A stretch of DNA of 64,000 nt from Gigaspora rosea (GCA_003550325.1 QKWP01000421.1:235921-299920); one strand, 5' to 3'. Positions 25,163-37,149 are shown, counted from the stretch's first letter. Program-made: numbers and translations. The notes: generated by a model not told the origin, from the sequence alone.

Positions 25163-25693
25163 GCACTTTTTTTTTTTTTTTAGTCATAGTACCGGTACAA
25201 TTTATCATTGTATTCTTGTTTTTTTTTTTTTTAATAAAAAAATCTTTAATTCTTAAAAATTTTTTATAAAATTTGCAATTGTTGTTGATTGGCCAGTTAT
25301 GGACAATTAATCACGTGTTCACGTAATCAGTTTTGATTAGTCGATCACAGGGGTGCACAACCACGCAGGTGCGTAAAATTTTCAAACCCTTAAAAAAAAA
25401 TGTATATATTTTTTTTAAAGTTTGAAACAAAGATATTTAATTTTAAATTTTTGATAAAAATTATTAAAATTAAACAGTATTAAAGATCGACATACACTCT
25501 CTTCTGACCACATTGAGACGGAGAAGGGTATTTTATTTTTTCAAGATATAGGAATAAATTACAACAAAACAGACCAAAGAATAACAGAACAGGAGCTTGT
25601 CCTCGAAGCATAGGATAGAAGGGTCAAATAACATGGAAAAACTGGCAGCCATGCCAAAAAAAAAGAAAAACAAACCTTTCAATCTCAATAAAC

Positions 25694-27101
25694 ATGCTGA
25701 ACAAAAAAAATGTAAATACAAATAAACCAATAACAAAACAAATAAAACACATTGAAAATAATAGTCTGAAGGAAGCTAAGTTAAGTTGGGATGAAAAAGT
25801 AGTTCAAGAACTGGAAGCATTAAAAGACGTAACTAGTGACTATATTAATTTGATCAAGGACTCTATTGTGGTCAACAACAAACCAAGCATAGTACAACAG
25901 CCAGTGATAACAACAAAAAAAGAGGCAACCAAAACTGCAAAGGCTCCATATAGTGTTTTAGTTGAAAGCTATACACTCAAGGATAAAAACGAAGAGTCAG
26001 AAGCAAATGGAACTAGTTCCATGGATAATGCTAAGGCTCCGGTCGCAAACGAAAAAAGTGTAAACCTTGGACCTCCCTGTTTCCAAAACTGAAAAGAGGC
26101 CAGGCAACATACTCCACCTTTTTTTCGAGGAAAAATATAAGGACAAACAACTCAAATGAACTTATTATTTACATACAAGGTCTACAGAATTCTTTTAATG
26201 AAATTATAACTTTGATGTTTGAATAAGTGAAATATGATATCAGTATAGCAAAGCAGCACTTCGTCAAGGGGTGCATACATACATTTATAAATGCGGAGAA
26301 ACTTAAATATTATGCTACCAATGGGATAATTATAGAAAATAAGACATATTTTGGGTATGTACTAGTGGATAGCCATAGGTCCTTTTTACTGGTGAAATGT
26401 AAAAACGTACTCTTAGGAAACAAGATGGAGATTTCAGATGCCTTATTAGAAGCCTTTGATAATATAAAGAAGATTGCATTGATTAGACCACTAATGATCG
26501 ATGGAACCCCTTATATTTTAGATCAATGGATTAATAATAAAGTATCTACAGAATGGCGTTCAGCTACAAAGGCATGCTATTTTTGTGAAAAGGAAGGTCA
26601 TATCAAGAGAGATTGCCAGGAATACAGAGAATCAGTGGAACATAGACAACAATTGTGTGCACATAGAACTAGGGATTCAGAGGAAAACTGGATTCGAACA
26701 TGCAGAAAATAAATTTGAATGAAATGACATGGGAGAATGACACAGCAACCAATCCCAAACAGGAAACTGAAATAAGCCAAGTAGAAGTAGTGGAAGCTGA
26801 AGTGTGTACTGCAGTGGAACCACAAGACATAAGTGTGAAGGAGCAAACAAACACGTGCATAGATGCTAATTATGGCAATGCGGTTGTCAACTCGCAGCAA
26901 ATAAAATCTGTACACAAGGACGAACTAGCCATATTAGGATATGGACTGATTATAAATGTTCCTATACAAGCAACAGAGGAAACCTTTGTGGAGACACAAT
27001 GGTCTGAGACCAGCAACAGAGTAAATCATGAGAACATTGAGATGGGTAAGTTCACACTAGTAAATCATAAAAAAAATCTCACAAAACAAAAAAAAAGATA
27101 G
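25694..27101 (+). pseudogene. LINE A first ORF (nucleic-acid-binding, CCHC)
   Basis: The first ORF of the LINE, broken into three open segments (25694-26089, 26227-26709, 26700-27098). Segment 1 has a lysine-rich start and 'LSWDEKVVQELEALKD', shared with the LINE at 40.8 kb ('LSWGEKVEQEIEALKD'). Segment 2 holds a domain like an RNA-binding fold ('LLVKCKNVLLGNKMEISDAL') and the zinc knuckle CYFCEKEGHIKRDC at 26574-26616. Segment 3 ends 'GKFTLVNHKKN', matching 'DGFTTVTYKK' of the other copies. Such proteins normally coat the LINE RNA. Frame breaks near 26090-26225 and 26700 make it non-functional as written. Confidence 0.82.
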
Positions 27102-27212
27102 CATCTCAGGTGGCACAAATTGCGCAAGATCCTTCCCTTACAATACCCAAAGAGGTAGAGGCGGCCATAACTATCATTAGGATAGACACGAAACCCTTTA
27201 CATTAAATGACC

Positions 27213-29310
27213 AGAAAATCTATAATTAAAATAGCCACTTTAAATGTAAAAGGGCTAAACAATAGTAGTAAACAACAAAGAACCTTTACATTGATAAAAT
27301 CATACAAGATAGACATTATAATGTTACAGGAGATGAATTTAAGGGTAGAGGGTACATAGATCATTTTTATATAGTTTTTATATGGTATTTTGAAATTTTC
27401 ATATAAAATTAACATATGCTATTTTTTAAATTACAACTAATTTTTATCAAAATTTTACAAAATATAAATAAAACAATTTATCTATTATGGTAAAATTTTG
27501 AACTATTATTATATTTTAAAAAAATATACTTGTATATATCATAAAGTTTTTCTGGGTTGGCCAAAAATTTTCTGGGTTGCACAACATTGCTAATGCTGAT
27601 TGGTCAATTTACGTAAATTTATAAGTTAGTTTTATTACTAAATTTTAATACCCAATCTTTAAACTTTCATATCTTACTAAGTTTTTGACTAATTTTAATG
27701 ATTTTACTATCATTAGAATCGGAAAAACCTGCTCTACAAACTTGGCTTAAAATATGATTAGTTTATTTATTATATTTTTCATAAAATTAAATATAAAAAA
27801 AATTTACCATTAAGTTTATATATAATTTTAAAATAGTACCCTTAAATAATGAAAATAAAAGAAGCTTCCTCAAGCAACAATGGTTTTATGATTCGATATA
27901 GACAGAAAAAATAGCAATTTTAGCCAGTAATAACAATATACAATTTAAAAACATGAAGATGAAAAACAACAGCCGGATTATTACAACCAAATTTTCATTT
28001 CAAGGATGGCGCTATAACGTTACCAACCTATATGCCCTACCCAATATAGAGGACAGAATTACTACTTTCTTCAATAACTGGTCTCCCAAACTTAGTGAAG
28101 AAAACATAAACTTTATAGCTGGTAATATGAATACCAACTTACACTCTGAAAAGAATCGCATTAGTCGAGCCACTCCCTAGAGGGATCCCTCAAAGGAGAT
28201 TTCTTGCCAACAAAATTGCAAGACTTATAATGTGGTAGATTTTGCAAAAGAAAGTCCTTTTCTTACGTTCTTCTAAAATACTTGTAACAACTGTTCGATG
28301 GGAACCTGCATTGACTATATATTTGTTGATGAGAACTATGGCCACTGTATTTCAGAGATGCTAACGCAACATGGAAACTCAGATTACTTGCTGCTTGAGT
28401 GCACACTGAACTTTGACCTGCAACAAAGAAGAAATGCACGTTGGAGCTTCCAGAAAGAGAACTTAAAAAACGAAAAATTACTATAAGAGATCTTGAAAGA
28501 ACTAAAAAGTGACAAGTTAGCATTGGACTGGGACGCAAGTAAAATTAATATCCAATCCATTACAAGGGCTTTTAAAAAGCAAAAAAAACCAAAAAGTGAA
28601 ATAGCTAAACTAAATAGAAGGTTGAAAGTGCTAAGAATACAGCATGCAAGAGCAGAAAGAAAGGGTTATTTACAAATTCAGATAGGGGAGCTTGAAGATA
28701 GGACGAGATCTAAAGTATCAAGACTAGCAGAAAAGTGGAGAGTAAAAGCAAAGGCAAAATGGGCAGAAAAGGAAAAAAGTTAATGAAATATTTTTTTGCG
28801 TGATTTAAAGCCAAGCAGAGTAAGGCAAACCAAAAGATGATAAAAACACCGGAAGATATAGGTATAGATACCCTACAATAAATAAGAAGCTTCTATGAGA
28901 AATTATATAAGAGCAAAAAGGTAGACCACAAAGCAATGGAAGAGATAGTAGGAAATCTGCCAGAGGTTATTGCTGAAATGAATAGAACCCTGTTGAGAGA
29001 AATCACAAAAGAAAAAATAGATAAATCACTGCCAGACAATCAATCACCAGGGACCGATTATAAAGGTATGGTTGATATAGTGACCCCGATTTTAAGACAG
29101 GTATTGAAAGAGGTCAAGATGCCACAGTCTTGGCACAAAAGCCTAATTATATTAATACCCAAGAACACGAAAAATACAAAACTGGTGACCATTTTCTATG
29201 ATTAATTGTGATATAAAAATCTTTATAAAGATAATGGCAAAATGCTTTAACACAATATATAGTGAGCTAATACCGGAATATTAACAAAGGTTTATCAGAA
29301 ATAGATTAAT
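27213..29310 (+). pseudogene. LINE A second ORF (endonuclease, truncated RT)
   Basis: Starts with the AP-endonuclease opening 'IATLNVKGLNN' and 'IIMLQEMNL'. It is then interrupted by a TTAA-flanked insertion (27343-27841) and resumes with 'WFYDSI', 'NVTNLYALPN' and 'NINFIAGNMNTNL'. The conserved 'TCIDYIFVDENYGH' and 'QHGNSDYLLLEC' are at 28305-28410, and a basic helical linker is at 28493-28783. The reverse transcriptase begins with 'SLPDNQSPGTDY' and 'PQSWHKSLIILIPK' and ends at about 29310, before the catalytic YADD region. Several stops and frameshifts interrupt it. Confidence 0.82.
27343..27841. mobile_element. TTAA-flanked MITE (piggyBac-like), 499 bp
   Basis: Inserted in the LINE endonuclease between TTAA at 27339-27342 and TTAA at 27842-27845. 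Ends are GGGTAGAGGGTA and, as reverse complement, GGGTACTATT. Removing it with one TTAA rejoins the endonuclease reading. TTAA is the piggyBac target. The element at 55759-56493 shares the TTAA target and GGGTA ends. Confidence 0.75.
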
Positions 29311-29388
29311 TCAATAGCTAGTATACTGTAATCGATATGTATTAAACATTGAATCAAAATAAAGAGTGCCAAACGCGCCCCAACGGCC

Positions 29389-29718
29389 TTGTGTGCTGAT
29401 GGGTTAAAAAAAAAAAAAGGTGATGATTTCTCTATTGGATATTCACAATTAGATATGATACTTGGTTCTACTAAGCAATCTCAGTATTCTAATGTTAAAA
29501 TGGATGTCGACATTGGAGTTGTAGACGGAAAGCTTGAATATTCTGTATTGATCGATCAACGTCGTAGTCATGAAGCATATACTAGTCAAAGAATGGAGAG
29601 AAAAGTTGCAGGAGTATCTATGTCCGTTTCAAATAATAAATTTAATAGTCTAATATCATATCTTTCTTTGAACGAATCTGCTCGTCCTGGTGTTCCACAT
29701 CAAAATCGTGGCGAATAA
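29389..29718 (+). CDS. Unassigned ORF fragment next to LINE A
   Basis: An open frame starting just past the LINE 3' end. The first residues come from a poly-A tract (29405-29417), probably not true coding. From about 29419 the composition is ordinary: 'GYSQLDMILGS', 'DVDIGVVDGKLEYSVLID', then a serine/asparagine-rich end, 'PGVPHQNRGE', with a natural stop. Base usage is richer in G/C than the neighbours. It looks like the 3' exon of a gene or element whose upstream part is missing. I do not recognise the family. Confidence 0.4.
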   Translation: MCADGLKKKKGDDFSIGYSQLDMILGSTKQSQYSNVKMDVDIGVVDGKLEYSVLIDQRRSHEAYTSQRMERKVAGVSMSVSNNKFNSLISYLSLNESARPGVPHQNRGE

Positions 29719-30197
29719 GATCAAGACTTGAACAACTAACAGATGGAGCAAAAAACTCAGTCAGTAAATTAATCTTTATTTATTAACCTTCACGTTAAAA
29801 TGTGATAATCGAAGTTATTGAAATTCTGAACTATGTCTTTTTTAAGCAATGATGGTTAAAAGTAGAAACTAGGGAATTATATTCCACTGCTAATGTATTT
29901 AGGTTTTTTTTTAAATCCACTAAAAGTGCAATTCTGGTGACATTGTAATCGTAGATTCTGCTACTTATTACTACAATATTGGGACTACTGAGACGAAAAA
30001 GTCATGCTTACAATTCATGTAGATTGTGTAATCTTTATAAAGAGACAGGCATTGTGGATGAAAGGGTGTATTTCTGTGGAGTTAGTTTTTTAATAGTAAT
30101 AATTCCGATGGACAATATAATTATGGCTCATTTACTAAGGACAAAAAAAAGGCAATTTTTTTTTTAACCCTAGACAAAGACGTCAGGGGCACTTGAA
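29719..30197. other. Non-coding stretch
   Basis: No supported gene. A 62-codon frame at 29979-30167 ends in a poly-lysine/phenylalanine run and lacks family features. Confidence 0.45.
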
Positions 30198-30327
30198 GGC
30201 GCTCTTTTATTAAAATCAATATATTAGAGCCTTCCTGATTGGTAAGGACCCTTACAAAATTTATCTATACTATAATATATCTTTAGCTATTCTAATAACT
30301 CTAAAAGGACAACTGACCACTAGTCGC

Positions 30328-30613
30328 TAGGGTTTCTCAAATTCAAATCAAATCAAATATTGGATCAATTTGAATTTGATCAAATCAAATTGACCCTAAT
30401 TTGAATTTGATTTGATTCAAATATTTGAATTTGAATTTGATTTGAATTTGAATTTTTAATAGTAATTTTCAAATCAAATCAAATATTTGTTAAATCAAAT
30501 CAAATTTGGCCATATTTGAATTTGATCAAATCAAATATAGTCAAATTTGAATTTGAATTTGATCAAATATTTGATTCAAATATTTGAAGATCAAATCAAA
30601 TTGCGGAGCCCTA
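30328..30613. mobile_element. hAT-like MITE made of TTTGAATTTGA words
   Basis: A 286-bp element flanked by CTAGTCGC (30320-30327) and CTAGTTGC (30614-30621), an 8-bp duplication with one change. Ends are TAGGGTTTCTCAAATT and, as reverse complement, TAGGGCTCCGCAATTT. Nearly the whole body is iterated AAATTTGAATTTGATCAAAT, so it looks like a microsatellite but has transposon ends. It lies in the 3' region of LINE B/C. Confidence 0.8.
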
Positions 30614-30763
30614 CTAGTTGCCCTGCTTAGGCCTCCTTGTAACCCTATATACTTCTAATAATTTTATAAAATTTTTTCTGTTTTATTGAACAATTGCTTA
30701 GTGTGCAGCGGAGCACGTCTACTTCATGTTTTAAACGAGCCTTTATTCAAGTCTGCACCCTTT

Positions 30764-33000
30764 CTAGTACACCGGAGTTGGGTTCTTCTTCGGTACCCAT
30801 CTCTTGGCCATATACATACACCATATTTCATATATGGCATTTATATGTAGCCATGTTGTTGCTTTTTTTTGTCCTTCTGTCCGGAGATTTTGAATAGAAA
30901 ATATCTCGTCTATACTTGCTGGAGGTGTTTCTGCTACTACCACGTCGAGTGTCTCATATATCATTCTCCATACCTCTCTGGTTATTCTACATTCCAGGGC
31001 AAAGTGATTGATCATCTGTGCTTCTCCTGGGCACCAGGAGGCAGTCACATAGTTCAGGATTCACATGTTTTAGCCGGTAGCCTAGTGGTAGAGCTTTGTG
31101 ATACAGGCGCCAGAATATGTCCTGTTTTTTATTTGAAACCTTCTTCTGTGATAGCCACTTGTGTGGTTTATCTTCGCTATTATCTGTTTCAGTTTGTATA
31201 GGATTCCTTCCATTCCTATATATTTTTACGACTTTCTTGACTGAGATTTCTGTCCCTTCTAGTTTCTTCACACTTATTTTCTAGGGATCCCATGGCCAGT
31301 CTTCACTAGTGCTTATCTTGCCTTTCGCATGTCCCCACACCAGTAGGTAAGGTTTCCATTCATTGGGCCAGCCACATGATCTGACTGCTTCCAGTCCAAG
31401 TTCATGCCGGGCACTTGTATTTCTTTTATCCTTTAAAATTTTATTGATCCTTTCCCTCTCTGCTTTCGCCCAGAAAGAGTGCTTAGTGAGGAGACCAACC
31501 CATACCATAAGCAAACGAGCCTCTAGCATATCCTTAACTATTGGAGCTCTTAGCCCAAACTCCTCACTGGGTTTTTGGAATGTTATAAATCTTGGTAGCA
31601 TTCTTGACCTCCCTTTGATCCATTGGGAAATAATCCCATTAATCTCTGCTACTTGTTTTTTTTTGGGTGGTTGTAAGTATGCAGCATACCATATCCTTGA
31701 TAGGATTAACGCTTTGCTACAAGGATTTTCTCTCTATAAGATAGGTTTCTTTTTCCATAGATCTCCAGTGAGCTTTTCATTTTTTTGATCACTAGGGTCC
31801 AAAGGTCCTTCCGTGGGGAACTATCTATTTGTAAGTCGAAGCCTAGGACTTTTATTGTCTCTTGCTCGTCTGCTTTTTTATACTGTGATTTGCCTTTCAA
31901 TTCAACCCTTCTTGCATTCATCAATAGTGGAACCAGTTTTGTTTTATTTTTATTTATTTTAACGCTAGAGGCCGCTTCATAAAGTTTAAATGCTTGATCA
32001 AGACTTTCCCAGTTGGACAGAGACCCCACTCTTATGGTCAGATCGTCCGCATAGACCACCAATTTAAAGACCTGTTTTTCAATTATTATATCTCAGATAT
32101 TTTTTTCTATTAAGGTTAAGAGGGGTTCAAAAGCTAAAACATATAACAGGATAAAAGAGGGTCCCCCTGTTTTACTCCCCTTTCGACTTTAAATGCAGCA
32201 GAGAATTCCCCGTCTTTGACAATATGCGCTTGTTGGTTTTTAAACAAATTTAAAATTACGTTGATTATTTGTAGTTCAAACTCTATTTTCCTCAGTACTA
32301 GTTCTAGGTAATCGTGTTCTACCCTATCAAATGCTTTTGCTTGGTCCACAAAAAGCATCCAATATTCATGATTAGGGTCATGTTCCCCCTCAGGGTGGTA
32401 ATAATGTCCATTGCTGCATCCGTGATCAGTCTGTGTCTTATAAACCCTTGTTGGTAGTCGAGATTATTTGTTCACAGATTTCATTCAGTCTATCTGCTAT
32501 TATCTTCATGAAAATTTTTGTGTCACTGTTTACCAGGGATATTGGTCTTCAGCTGTTTATCTTCTGATTTCTTGGAAATAAGTGTGATCAGGCTTTTGTG
32601 CTAGGAGTTAGGCATCCTATTCTCCGCTAAGACACTATTGAATACTTTTTCCAAGACTGGTGTTATATCTTCCTTTAAAGCCTTATAGAATTCATACGAC
32701 AGGCCGTCTGTGCCAGAGGACTTCCCTTTTGGTAACCTTTTTATTACATTTCTAATTTCTTCTTTCGTGATCTTTCGAATTAGGTTTTTATTCATGCTCT
32801 CTATTACCCAAGAAAAAGTGGCTGTTATCTCCTCTGCCGCTTTTTTATCTATCCCTTCCGCTTTGCATAACTCAGAATAGTAGTCGCATATGAATTGAAG
32901 CACATCCTTCTTAGCATCTTTTGTGGTAACCCTAAGTTTATTCAAGTTACCTTGTGCCCGTTTTAGTTTATACCAGGAGAAGAAGTATTTGGTGGATTTT
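30764..33000 (-). pseudogene. LINE B/C reverse transcriptase half
   Basis: Continues the second ORF after the 5-kb insertion. Visible in order on the minus strand: 'KSSGTDGLSYEFYKAL' (near 32700), 'VDQAKAFDRVEHDYL' (motif A), 'VKQGDPLLS' (motif B), and 'VVYADDLTI' with the catalytic YADD at 32042-32053. Downstream are 'GKRNLSYREKILV', the thumb-connection region 'LPRFITFQKPSEEFGL', and a zinc-type end with 'WRLYHKALPLGYRLKHVNP' and 'SWCPGEAQMINHFALEC'. The YADD is intact, unlike the copy near 45.9 kb. Frameshifts and stops separate five or more open pieces. Confidence 0.85.
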
Positions 33001-33400
33001 ATCAGAAAATTTTATACATAGATATTGATCGATATATAGCACTTAATCGTTTTATATAGATTATATAATATCGTTATATATCGATTAAAATATCATTATA
33101 TATCGATTAATTGGATAAAAATCGATATATATCTATAATTGATATATATCATAATATCGTTATATATCGATTAATTGGATAAAAATCAATATATATCTAT
33201 AATCGATATATATCATTTTTTTATATTAAATCGTTATATATCTATAAATCGATTATAATCATAATTATTTTAAAACGATATATATCTATAAATCGATTAT
33301 AATCATAATTATTTGAAACGATATATATCTATAAATCGATTATAATCATAATTATTTGAAACGATATATGACGATTAGCAGATCTTTAACGATTGCATAG
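33001..33400. repeat. CGATATAT-rich terminal repeat block
   Basis: Iterated ATCGATATATATC, AATCGATTATAATCATAATT and related words. The last unit is repeated nearly identically three times at 33233-33370. It is the left end of the composite insertion and resembles 21788-21950. Confidence 0.75.
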
Positions 33401-33504
33401 TTTTTTGACTGCGTTACAAAAATTTCAACCCGGATCACCAAATAAAAAAAAAAAAAAGTAAAATTTCAAAAAAAAGTATGTTAAAAAAAAAGAAAAAAAC
33501 AAAG

Positions 33505-33630
33505 NNNNNNNNNNNNNNNNNNNNNNNNNNNNNNNNNNNNNNNNNNNNNNNNNNNNNNNNNNNNNNNNNNNNNNNNNNNNNNNNNNNNNNNNNNNNNNNN
33601 NNNNNNNNNNNNNNNNNNNNNNNNNNNNNN
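33505..33630. other. Assembly gap (126 N)
   Basis: A run of 126 undetermined bases inside the composite insertion, flanked by A-rich and T-rich low complexity. Frames that cross it are meaningless. Confidence 0.99.
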
Positions 33631-33779
33631 TTTAATATTTCGAATACTTTCGAAATATTTTAGGATGATTTGCAACCTGTATCATATCAATAACGCGTTT
33701 TACTAATATTTTCGAAATGTTTCGATGATTTTCGATAATTGTACTACAAAATCAGATTAGATCTTTGTTTATTTTTTTT

Positions 33780-34341
33780 TGTTTATAATTTAGATCTTCT
33801 ATCAATTTTACATTGTTTCTTCGTTTTCCTTTTGTTTTTTTTTGGTTTCATTTAGTTTCGTTTAGTTTTGTTTTGTTTCATTTAGTTTTGTTTTGTTTTT
33901 TTTTATTTATAGTTTTTTTTTATTTTTTAATTTTTTTTATTTTATTTCTACATTTTACTACTAGCACTTTGCAAGAAATCCAGTAACTTCTCGGTACTTA
34001 AACAAGCTAACTCAACCTTTCGACACTTTGCAAGAACACACAACTACATTCTCTAGCAATTTCAAAAGTTCAAGAACGCAAGTTTTCGCAAGTTTTTGCA
34101 AGTTTATACAAGGTTTCGTTTTATTTTTTCATTTCATGTTTTTGTTTTTGTTTTTTTTATTTTATTAATTTATTTTATTCCGGCACTTTGCGAAAACCTT
34201 CGACGATTTCTAAATTGCAAAAACACAAACTCGAAATAGAGATTTGGGGCTTTGTTTATTTTTTATTTAGTTTGCTTACATTTTTGTTTTTTGTTTGTTT
34301 TCTTTTTTTTTACTTATTTTTTTAACTTTATTTTATTTTAT
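33780..34341 (+). repeat. Satellite-like repeat, copy set 2
   Basis: Repeats CACTTTGCAAGAA, TTTTGTTTCATTTAGTTT and TTCGCAAGTTTTTGCAAGTT in a T-rich context, of the family seen at 20430-21042 (reverse complement) and 37150-37560. E2 begins directly in it. Non-coding. Confidence 0.65.
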
Positions 34342-37149
34342 GGGTTTAGGTTTTTCGCGCATCCGCACGGCCATGCACTCTGTGAACAACCAATCAAAAC
34401 CGATCACATAGTATTTATATTTTTTAAGAAAAAACAAGTCTTTTAATTTATTTTTTTTATTTGTCATATTTACATCATACTGTATTTAATTAAACATCAT
34501 CGCATAACAATCATAAATTTTATTAAAAGAAAAGAAAAAAAAAAAAAAAGTGCCTGACGAAGTAAATACATGCAACTAACTTCGACAAAACCAAAAACCA
34601 ACAAATATCGCCACACCAATGATACTTGGTGCCGATTCCACGTTACAATAACCCAAAAACCAACAAATATCGTCATACCGACGATAACAGGACCCTGAAG
34701 GATACATATATAACTCAGATCCAGACTCAAAATTTAATATAACTTTATACACTTAATTTTATTAAAAGCTTTATACAAAAATATCATATAAGTTCAAATT
34801 TTACTATAAATTATACAATTTCAGATTTGAGTTTATATATAAAAGAAATATTACATCAGCGAATTTAAAGTAGCTTGAGACGAATCGAATGGTACCAAAA
34901 TCATTAAATTTAGATCACTGTAGCACAAGATATTAATAATTTTATAATTTTTATAAAATCTTAACGATCTTGATAACCAGTAATCCAAATTTGATGATTT
35001 TGGTACCATTCAATTCGTCTCGATGAGACGGTTCGAATGGTACCAAAATCATCAAAATCGGATTACTAGATCACAAGATATCTACGAAAAACGTTTGTAA
35101 CGCAATTTATACTGTATAAAGATTTTTATATAAAATTGCATTACAAAAGTTTTGCGTAGATATTTTGTGATCTAGTGGTCCGATTTTGACGATTTTGGTA
35201 CCATTCGAACCGTCTCATCGAGACGAATCGAATGGTATCAAAATCACCAAAATCGGATTACTAGATCACAAGATATCTACGAAAAACGTTTGTAATGCAA
35301 TTTTATATAAAAATCTTTATACAGTATAAATTGCGTTACAAACGTTTTTCGTAGATATCTTGTGATCTAATGATCCGATTTTGATGATTTTGGTACCATT
35401 CGAACCGTCTCATCGAGACGAATTGAATGGTACCAAAATCATCAAATTTGGATTACTAGTTATCAAGATCGTTAAGATTTTATAAAAATTATAAAATTAT
35501 TAATATCTTGTGCTACAGTGATCTAAATTTAATGATTTTGGTACCATTCGATTCATCTCGATGAGACGATTTGAATGGTATCAAAATCGTCAAATTTGGA
35601 TTATTAAATCTCTTACAATGGCTTTTAAAATTTAAAATTAATTTATATTATTATTATAATAATAAAAAAGGTATTTGTTTGTATTTATTTACATCGGAAT
35701 GCGTATTAGTACGTGAAATAAATTTTAAAAGTAAACATTGAGATAAATAACCCTTTTTAGGATTTATATTTCTAAAATAAGCTACCTCCTTATTGTGTAC
35801 AAATTCCTTAAAAAGTTATAATACTTCAAAATAAACTTCTGATTTTTTAAATCTAAAAAAAGATAGCTTATTTTTAGGAATCTACGGTAGTAAACCATGC
35901 CCTCTCAGTACCAAAAATAAGCATTTGCAATCTCTAACTGTTTTAAATTTAGTTCTGTTATACAAAAAAAGAACTAACTTGTTATAAAGATTGTCTTTGT
36001 TATACAAATAAACATCCGACTTTTCAAAAAATTAACTGTTGGTTATACAAATTTAAACATATGACATATTGAATAATTATATAATAAGTCTATACAAAAC
36101 CAGATCTTAGTATTATATGTATCCTTCGGGGTCCTACGATAACATCAGCACCCGACTTCACTACTACTTGGTGCCGATTCCATGTCACAAAGAATCTAAA
36201 AACCTAAACAAGCCAAAGAGAAAGAACATTTAATGAATACGAGAAAATAATAAAGAAACAAAAAAATACAGACAAAAAAAGGAAAACTAATCACCATGAG
36301 TTCCATGTCCCAGCAATTCCAAGATCCAACAAAGTAAGACAAGAAGACAAACCCGGTATAAAGAAAAAAACACCTAAAAAAATAAAAAACAACCACTTAC
36401 AAAAATGCCGGAAAAGAATGCAAAGCCATTCCAAAAAAAACACCAGAGAAACACGTAGGACCATGTTCCACAATAACGCCGGAAAAAACCCACAAAAACA
36501 TTGAAAAAGGAAAAGTACGCAAGACAAACCCACAAGATCTTTACAAGACCGCCAGCGACGCAAGATAATTCACGAAATCTAATGCCGACACAAACGACGA
36601 CAAAGACACGTCCCAACAATTTTAAGACCCAACAAAGTAGGACAAGACAAACCCGGCATAAAGAAAAACACCTAAAAAAATGAAAAAGGATCAGTAAAGA
36701 ACTACTCAAAACATAAAGAACAACCATTTACAAAAACGCCAGAAAAAAATGCAAAGCCATTCCAAAAAAATGCCGAAGAAAATTCCACAAAAACGTTGGA
36801 AAAAAAAGCAAGACCAATCCACAAGATCTTCTGCAAGACCACCCCACAAGACCACCAGCGACGCAAGATCAGTTCACGAAATCTAACAGCGACACCAAGA
36901 CAACAAAGACACCACTCGATAACGACACCAACGACGACAAAGACACTAGCCGACAATGACACCAACGAAAAAAACGGCACAAACGGAAAAAAGCAACAAG
37001 CTAAAAAAAAAAAAAAATTAACTGTTAATAACGAAATAAACGAAAACAAAAAAAAAATACTAAAAAAAAAACAATGATTATCAATCTTTGATAATCATTG
37101 TTTATATAGGGGGTGCATGACCATGCGGGTGCGTGGAAAACCTTTTCCC
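34342..37149 (-). mobile_element. Mutator-like non-autonomous element E2
   Basis: Flanked by a perfect 9-bp duplication, TTATTTTAT, at 34333-34341 and 37150-37158. Ends are GGGTTTAGGTTTTTCGCGCA and, as reverse complement, GGGAAAAGGTTTTCCACGCA; both continue into CCCGCA or CCGCA and ATGCACTC or ATGCACCC. It is the same family as E1, with the internal array (CGACACCAACGACGACAAAG words, 36890-36970) in the opposite orientation. A palindrome of about 700 bp is nested at 34880-35590. No transposase; long frames at 36196-37077 are repeat artefacts. Confidence 0.8.
34880..35590. repeat. 700-bp palindrome with GGTACCATTCGA boxes
   Basis: Two arms of about 345 bp mirror each other around base 35218 with only scattered mismatches. 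Five smaller palindromic boxes lie within, each of the form GGTACCATTCGA...GTCTC/GAGAC...TCGAATGGTACC (near 34887, 34990, 35210, 35405 and 35555). The larger arms include GATCACAAGATATCTACG. Two similar boxes are in 18745-19212. No coding. Confidence 0.88.

Larger units (their letters stand above)
23751..25389 (+). mobile_element. Mutator-like non-autonomous element E1
   Basis: Flanked by the 9-bp duplication TTAAAAAAA (23742-23750 and 25390-25398). Terminal inverted repeats of about 45 bp start GGGAAAACTTTTTTCACACA and, as reverse complement of the right end, GGGTTTGAAAATTTTACGCA; both then run into a CCCGCG/CCTGCG block and GTGCACCCC or ATGCACCCC. A 9-bp duplication and G-rich ends fit MULEs. 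The interior is a repeat array plus telomere-like words, with no transposase. E2 at 34342-37149 is the same family. Confidence 0.75.
25483..29379 (+). mobile_element. LINE A, internally deleted
   Basis: A non-LTR retrotransposon of the family also present at 30198-40956 and 44144-50190. Its 5' end, AAGATCGACATACACTCTC, matches the 5' ends of the other two; its 3' end, AATAAAGAGTGCCAAACGCG, is the family 3' end. It carries the first ORF with a zinc knuckle, an endonuclease and the start of the reverse transcriptase, then jumps at about 29310 straight to the 3' untranslated region. Compared with the minus-strand copies about 2 kb is missing. No target duplication was found. Confidence 0.85.

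Noticed and set aside
33478..33675. Frames running through the N gap
   Set aside because: Undetermined bases are read as codons without stops. The same holds for 63069-63352.
36196..37077. Several membrane-like or lysine-rich frames inside E2
   Set aside because: Composition follows the repeated AAC/ACG words of the element on both strands; no family features.
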